Of a DNA stretch of 64,000 nt, positions 58,101 through 64,000 are shown piece after piece; the stretch's first letter is position 1; every line of letters begins with the position of its first letter. The stretch spans positions 30,774,254-30,838,253 of the forward strand of contig NC_056765.1 in assembly GCF_018687715.1 (NCBI RefSeq), in the 5' to 3' direction. The stretch comes from Carya illinoinensis (Eukaryota > Streptophyta > Magnoliopsida > Fagales > Juglandaceae). The notes below the pieces were generated by a model, which worked only from the letters and a program-made list of their open reading frames with translations, did no database searches and was not told the origin of the DNA. The position numbers and the translations under genes are program-made.

Positions 58101-59056
58101 GCTATAAACCACATGTTATGAGCTACTCCTACCATAATGGATTAGACCATAAATGGGTTACATGTGTCTTGTAGTGACGATTATAAAATGCATTGTTTGT
58201 TATGATTCCCCTCTGTATCATCTGTGATTTCTGATTTTACCCCTGTCAATTCGTGATAATATGGGCAGCTTCTATTGGCAGCCTATAAGCTCACACCTAC
58301 CCTTTGTACGTTATTTATGTAGTTATGTACCCATATATATTTATAACTATATATATATATATATATATATTTCTGAAAGTTTCCATTCCTTTCAACTGGA
58401 ATTGCTCTTGATACCGTTGGGCCAATCCCACTTGAATTTTTCCTACCTTTAACCCTTTGGCCTTTAATATTTCCAGATATAATATTAGTCTAACTTCACA
58501 CTAACTACAAATATTTTCACATGCCATTATTCAATAAAAACTAGCACTCATCCCTAAAGCAGATCTGAATATTTCACTCTAGTGTGCTGCATTAGAGTGT
58601 ACGGGGGGAAAATATAGCCCGCACACTTCCCGTGTGTCGCTATATATCAGAATCATGTTGCCCACTCATATGTTTTATGTTATTCTTAAAGTCCCCCTGC
58701 TCCTGATAAGTTTGCACCTTATACCTTCCCATAGAATTCTGATATGGACAACCATTCTATCATTTGGCATGGAAATTAACCCCCTCAATGTTGCATTACA
58801 AATTGTCCATTATTGGGTGCATAAGGTGCAAAGGGCTATATTCTTTTGTCCCTCACATCTTTGTGATAGCTTAATAAGCACCTTCCCTCTCCTCTCCAAC
58901 TTTTATTGGAAATCTCAAACTAAATGGCGTAAAGTGACTTCACAAATTTATTGTCATTTGTCAGGGACCTAATGGGAGCCGGTCGTGATGATTCAACTTG
59001 ATAATCTGTTTGTTGAAGAAAATTTTGCATGTAGGCCTTTTTTTGGTATACAACAG
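55134..59056 (+). other. CACTA 5' region: subterminal DNA and leader with probable introns
   Basis: The first 300 bp hold short repeated motifs such as GTCGTCA and TTGTCA, where CACTA subterminal binding sites usually lie. A GC-richer segment at 55440-55660 may be the first, untranslated exon. An acceptor-like TTTTTTTCCAG at about 57500-57509 and the acceptor before 59057 suggest 5' UTR introns. A (TA)n tract is at 58350-58370. Open frames here are short and none is recognisable. Confidence 0.5.
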
Positions 59057-59060
59057 TTAA

Positions 59061-62000
59061 ATGGATAAATCTTGGATGCATATTAGAGATAGATTGCGGT
59101 CCCATGAATATGCCGAAGGAGTTAATCATTTCTTATCCATGGCTCAATCCAATGCTCCTGCCAGTGATGCCATTCGATGTCCTTGCCAGATATGTCGTAA
59201 TAATTTTTTCCAACCATTTGATGTTGTGAGGGATCATTTGTTCTTGCAAGGGATTGATATAAGTTATACTCAATGGATATTTCATGGAGAAGATGATCCT
59301 TTTCATGCCAATCGATCAGATGATGAGGACGATGGAGATGATTTTGGTGAGTACGTTGATGATGTTGATGAGATGTTAGATGACATCCGGGTGGGATCCT
59401 TCGTTAATAGTGCTCACGGTTTAAATGCTGGTGGTGGTGACGATGATGCACCAGAACCCAATGTTGGGACTTCAAGACACCATACATTTGAACAGTATGT
59501 AGAGGATGCTCGACGTCCACTCTACCCATCATGTGCAAACTACTCAAAGCTATCATTTATGGTGAAGTTGCTTCACATCAAGAGTATTGGTGGTTGGAAC
59601 GTGAAGTCTTTTAACATGGTGCTAAAGCTATTGAAATCTGCCTTCCCGACTGCTCTTTTGCCTGAAGACTATAACGATGCACATCAGCTAGAACGTGGGT
59701 TGGGATTTAGTTACACCAAAATTCATGTATGTCCAAATGACTGTATCTTGTTCTGGAAAGAATACGAAGACAAAGATCAGTGCCCTAAATGCAAGTCATC
59801 TAGATGGGTCTCACTGACAAGTAAACACCGGGTACCTCAGAAAGTGATGCGTTATTTTCCATTGATGCCTAGGTTGCAACGCCTTTATATGTCAAAGAAG
59901 ACAGCACAAGCGATGTGATGGCATAAAGAGCAGCGTATTGATGACTCGAGCTGTATGAGGCATCCAGCTGATTCCAAAGTTTGGAAAGATTTTGATAGGA
60001 AACATGATTGGTTTGCGAAAGATGCTCGTAATGTTCGTCTTGGACTTGCGAGTGACGGTTTCAACCCGTTCAATAACATGAGCAAGCCTTATAGTATATG
60101 GCTAGTCATACTTCTGCCTTACAACTTGCCACCTTGGTCTTGTATGAAAAATCCATACTTTCTCTTGACATGTTTGATACCTGGTCCTAAATCACCAGGT
60201 AATGATATCGATATCTTTCTTCGTCCTTTAGTTGATGAATTGAAATCATTATGGGAGGTTGGTATTGAGACATATGATGCATTCAGTTCCGATGTTTTCC
60301 AATTACATGCATCTCTACTCTGGACTATAAATGACTTTCCTGAATACGCCAATCTTTCGGGGTGGAGCACAAAGGGGAAATTGGCATGTCCTGTGTGCAA
60401 TGTAGATACAGACTCAATGTGGTTGGCCTATGGGCGTAAACATTGTTATATGGGCCACCGTCGCTGGTTGGCCCCGGACCACCGTTGGAGAAAGAATAAA
60501 CGTGCTTTCAACGGTGCGCTCGAGGTGAGGCCTCACCCACCAAGACTTACGGCCCAAGAAATACTTGAATCATTATGCATGGTCTCCAACGTGCAATTTG
60601 GAAAAAGTGAACGGAAGAGGAAACAGGCACCACACGAACAAAACTGGACAAAGAAAAGCATCTTCTTCGATCTCCCATACTGGCAAGACGTGGGATTGAG
60701 GCATAACCTAGACGTAATGCATATCGAGAAAAACATCTGTGATAGCGTCTTGGGCACCTTGCTGAGTATTGATGGAAAGAGTAAGGACACTGCAAATGCA
60801 CGAAGGGATTTGGAACGTCTCGGACTGAGGAAGGAATTACACTTACGTCCGGAGGGTGATCGTTGCCGGATGAGTCTGGCATGTTACACACTAAACCATA
60901 ATGAGAGAATTTCCTTTTGTGAGTGGGTGTCACAAGTTAGTTTTCCAGATGGCTTCGCCTCTAATATTGCTCGGTGTGTGAATATTCGGGAAGGCAAAAT
61001 TACAGGAATGAAAAGTCATGACTGCCACATTTTTCTCCAACGGTTGCTTCCGGTTGTAATTGGCAGTTATTTGCGTCCCGACATCCGGCTAGCTTTGACC
61101 GAGCTAAGTACATTTTTCAAGGAATTGTGTGCTCGAACATTGACGTATGAATCATTGCATCGCCTTCAGGCAGATATTTCTATCATCCTATGTAAACTTG
61201 AGATGATCTTCCCACCTGCATTTTTTGATATTATGGTCCACCTCGCAATTCATTTACCAGACGAGGCATTACTTGCTGGACCAGTGCAATACAGGTGGAT
61301 GTATCCGTTTGAGAGGTACCTGGGGAAGTTCAAGCGCTATGTCCGGAACAAAGCCCGCCCTGAGGGTTCAATTGCAGAAGCATATGTTCATGTTGAGTGT
61401 TTAACATTTTGCTCAATGTATCTCAACGACATTGAGACCAGATATAAACGGGTTGAAAGAAACGCGGACATTCCAGATCAGCTTAATGATGAATTTTTTT
61501 CTGTATTCTCACAAAAGGTTCGTCCGCTTGGGGCGGCCAACATTCACATGCTAGCCGAGAAATGGTTTTCAAGAGCCCACTGGTATGTTCTCAATAATTG
61601 TGGCGAGATCGAGCATTACCTCGAGTAAGTGGTCCACATTTTTGTGTAAAGCAAAGATTGTTTAACGGTTACATAGTTACACCATGAACTTATACCACTC
61701 TGTTTTGCAGTGACCATTACAACATGATTACAAGGGAAAGCACAACCAACTCTGCGCGCAGGCACCAAGCTCAATTCCCAGCTTGGTTCAAGAAACACGT
61801 ACGTATTTCTCTTTAATATTAAACCGTCTGATACCTTGGGGGTTGACGGTTTATCATTCCATTTCAACTCGACATGTTTTACTGCTATAACAAAATGCAT
61901 AAAATAGCATTTTTCCAAACCTGCTAAAAAAACTAATATGCCTCATTTTTAACTAACCAAAATAACTACTAAATCTTCTAGCTATTTTATTATTACGTTG

Positions 62001-63163
62001 GTTTTGTCTTTTGATTGGAATATAGATTCGAGAGAAGCGTGCGATGAACCCAGCCAGTGTACGAGATGAAATATATGCACTTGCATGTGGTCCCGACAAG
62101 TGGGTTGCGTCGTACGCCGGTTGCATTATGAATGGAATTAGATTTCAGACAAAGGATCGAGAGAGGCACCGACGAACTCAAAATAGCGGTTTGGTTGTTC
62201 GTGGTGAACATCAGTCAAATCCCGTTGACTTCTATGGGGTTTTGAAAGATATTATAGAATTAAGATATATGGGTTGGCGTAAGGTCTATTTGTTTCAATG
62301 TGATTGGTGGGATGTTGGTAATAAGCGAAAAGGGATTCGCGTTGGCGACCATTTAACAAGCCTGAACACTTCTCGAACATGGTATAAAGATGAACCTTTT
62401 GCTCTTGCATGCCAAGCCCAGCAGGTGTTTTACTTAAAAGATATGAGTGTGGTGGGTAGTTGGTATGTGGTCCATAAGATAACGAATAGGAATGTATACA
62501 ACATTCCTTTAGTTTCGTCGGTCCAGGATGCGGATGATCCTGCAGAGTTAGTTCACGATGATGCTTTCGAGGAAGATGAAAACATTCCGACAAAAGTGCC
62601 GCATGCCCAATCTAGTGATCCAGACTTGATGACTCCATTGAACAGGCTAGATGAAGAACCAATACTGATAGACCCTTCGACCATATTAGAACATCAACCA
62701 TCTGATTTAGTTGACCACGATGCATTCCTCGAGGATGATGGCGTTGATGATGATCAGGGAATCGACGAAGCCGATGCTAATAGCGACAGAAGCGATGATG
62801 ACAGTATTGCATTTGCCAATGATGCAACCTCAGATTCAGAAGATGGTATGCCCTTACTTATAGTGTCATTATTTCAATTTCTCACAATGCATGGTTTGAT
62901 AATTTACCTAAGTTAGGAATATACTAATGTGTCATTGCTACCAATAACAGTCAATGTTAACTCTGTCCTTTATAATGTTAGATTATCTAGCTGGAAATGA
63001 CAAGTAATGAACACAGTTTACGGTCAACGTAATTTCTAACATGTCGTTTGGGCCATGCTTGCCAATACGACAATGCAGTATTTTATCTAAACTGTGTTGC
63101 TATTGATTGATTATTCCACTAACTTACACTCTATGATATCCAGAAACAATGAATGTTATGTGA
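59061..63163 (+). pseudogene. CACTA transposase (TNP2/Transposase_21 type), one nonsense codon
   Basis: Transposase that binds the element ends and cuts both strands. The ATG at 59061 lies 4 bases after an acceptor (CAACAG). Exon 1, 59061-61624: N-terminal transposase-associated domain (about residues 1-75, with CPCQIC and HLFLQGID), an acidic spacer, Transposase_21 (LLHIKSIGGWNVKSF, CPKCKSSRW, FNPFNNMSKPYSIW, SLLWTINDFPEYANLSGW, LDVMHIEKNICDS) and DUF4218 (RWMYPFERYLGKFKRYVRNK). Exon 2 is 61711-61798 and exon 3 62026-62845 (DUF4216: FYGVLKDIIELRYMGW); a short last exon from 63144 ends at TGA 63161-63163. All introns are GT/AG. A TGA at 59916-59918 interrupts exon 1 where the family usually has Arg before WHKE, probably a CGA-to-TGA change. 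Otherwise the gene looks complete. Confidence 0.88.
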
Positions 63164-64000
63164 AATCCGGCCAGATTTCACATAACACCATGGAATGCAG
63201 GGAGCTGATGCACCTTCCTTTGGTGCAGCTGAGGCAGATGTTGTAATAAGATTAAGGTGATAAACTACTGTATTTTTTTAAGGAGTGGTATTTCAACAAT
63301 TCAGAATTGTCATGTTTTTGTGTGTAAGTTCCATGAAGTAGAAGCTATCAATATTAGAGTAATTTTTTCCAAAACTTACAGTCAATGTTATATGATACTG
63401 AAGGGTGGGAAAAAACATGCTTGAGGCCTAGTTTTTTATCAAACACTATACTTGATAGAAATTATTGGAATGTTGATTATTCCCATAGATTTTGTATAGA
63501 ATTAATGTAGATTAAATACTCCTTCACACTTGCTTAGTAATTGTCAAGACACAGATCTGATTATTGAGTTGTGTTGTGTCATGTTGGCAGGGGCCAAAGC
63601 TGTGATCTGCAGCCGCATATTTATAATCTGTTACATTTGATGTGCTGCAAACTTGTTAGTTGTTTGATGTGATTCTAATCAGTTGAAGATGGAATGACAG
63701 GTATCAAGAAATTGATCTAAAACCAATAGGCCATTTATACACAATCAGGTTGCTTCATTTCCAGCTCCCTGGCATGTGAGGTGGTCTTATATAACATACA
63801 GCATATGAGGTATACATGAAGTCCAACGAACATCCATACCAATCAACCAAAAAGTATGGTGTAATGCACTGCCATTAGGTATTTCTTATCAATCCAATAA
63901 CCTCAATACAAGTAAATTGGATAAATGAAAGTGTGGACCAATTAAATTGGATAAAGTAATATATGGCTCAAATAGGTTAGACCATAGTTGAGAATAGCAT
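63164..64000. other. CACTA interior, 3' side
   Basis: No gene recognised. The palindromic pair ATGTGAAATC / GATTTCACAT (63160-63185) lies just after the transposase stop. Further element sequence is expected beyond the window. Confidence 0.5.

Larger units (their letters stand above)
55121..64000 (+). mobile_element. CACTA (En/Spm-type) DNA transposon, left end and body (right end outside the window)
   Basis: Starts at CACTACAACAAAA, the consensus CACTA terminal repeat, exactly where NLR homology stops. The 3 bases before it (CCA, 55118-55120) would be the target duplication. Within it: about 3.9 kb of non-coding leader, then a plus-strand transposase of the TNP2 type ending at 63163. The right terminal repeat is not reached, so the element is at least 8.9 kb. 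It has split the third NLR. Confidence 0.88.

Noticed and set aside
63160..63185. Palindrome ATGTGAAATC / GATTTCACAT as a terminator
   Set aside because: Short perfect inverted repeats are common in AT-rich plant DNA, and plant polymerase II genes do not use hairpin terminators.

Overview
This is a repeat-rich stretch of plant nuclear genome, almost certainly from a eudicot and probably a woody perennial. The evidence is AT-rich DNA with plant-type introns, coiled-coil NLR immune receptors of the RPP13-like-1 type, fragments of plant-only gene families (13-lipoxygenase, PLS-class PPR, USP/U-box kinase), and a full set of plant transposons (Sirevirus and other Ty1/copia, TRIM, hAT, CACTA, MITEs). 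The genus cannot be fixed from sequence alone.

Layout. 1-5477 is the 3' part of a Sirevirus-type copia retrotransposon: pol with one in-frame stop, an unusual antisense coiled-coil ORF, three polypurine tracts and a 3' LTR. It has landed in an older copia remnant (about 5478-5787). 6160-6432 is a TRIM on the minus strand. 6745-8797 is the tail of an ancestral repeat unit carrying a lipoxygenase fragment.

From 8803 to about 50900 the window is a tandem duplication: unit 1 is 8803-30182 and unit 2 is 30183 to about 50900. Each unit holds, left to right, a hAT-like MITE, a minus-strand copia element (same 5-bp target duplication in both units), a small retroposed insert with a 16-bp target duplication, an RNase-H-like LINE fragment, broken minus-strand lipoxygenase exons, repeated 104-bp exon modules, an NLR and a PPR fragment. 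In unit 1 the NLR is an intact 1330-codon CC-NB-ARC-LRR gene (23874-27866). In unit 2 only its last 161 codons remain. Unit 2 has also gained a 3.9-kb hAT transposon inside its copia copy, and keeps a USP-domain exon that unit 1 lacks. A third, partial unit (about 50901-55120) ends in an NLR whose LRR domain contains nine tandem 69-bp repeats. That gene is cut at 55121 by a CACTA transposon, which runs past the window end and carries a nearly intact transposase (59061-63163).

How it fits together. Only the NLR at 23874-27866 looks like a functioning host gene. The other host-derived pieces are decayed fragments carried along by repeated duplication of a resistance-gene block. Transposons mark the order of events: copia insertion with gag deletion and an RT stop, then tandem duplication, then hAT insertion in unit 2, NLR deletion in unit 2, LRR expansion and CACTA insertion in unit 3. 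The points most worth following up are the antisense ORF with its own TATA box inside the Sirevirus, the 69-bp LRR array whose variation sits almost only in predicted solvent-exposed codons, and the recurring 104-bp exon module with intact splice sites downstream of every NLR copy.
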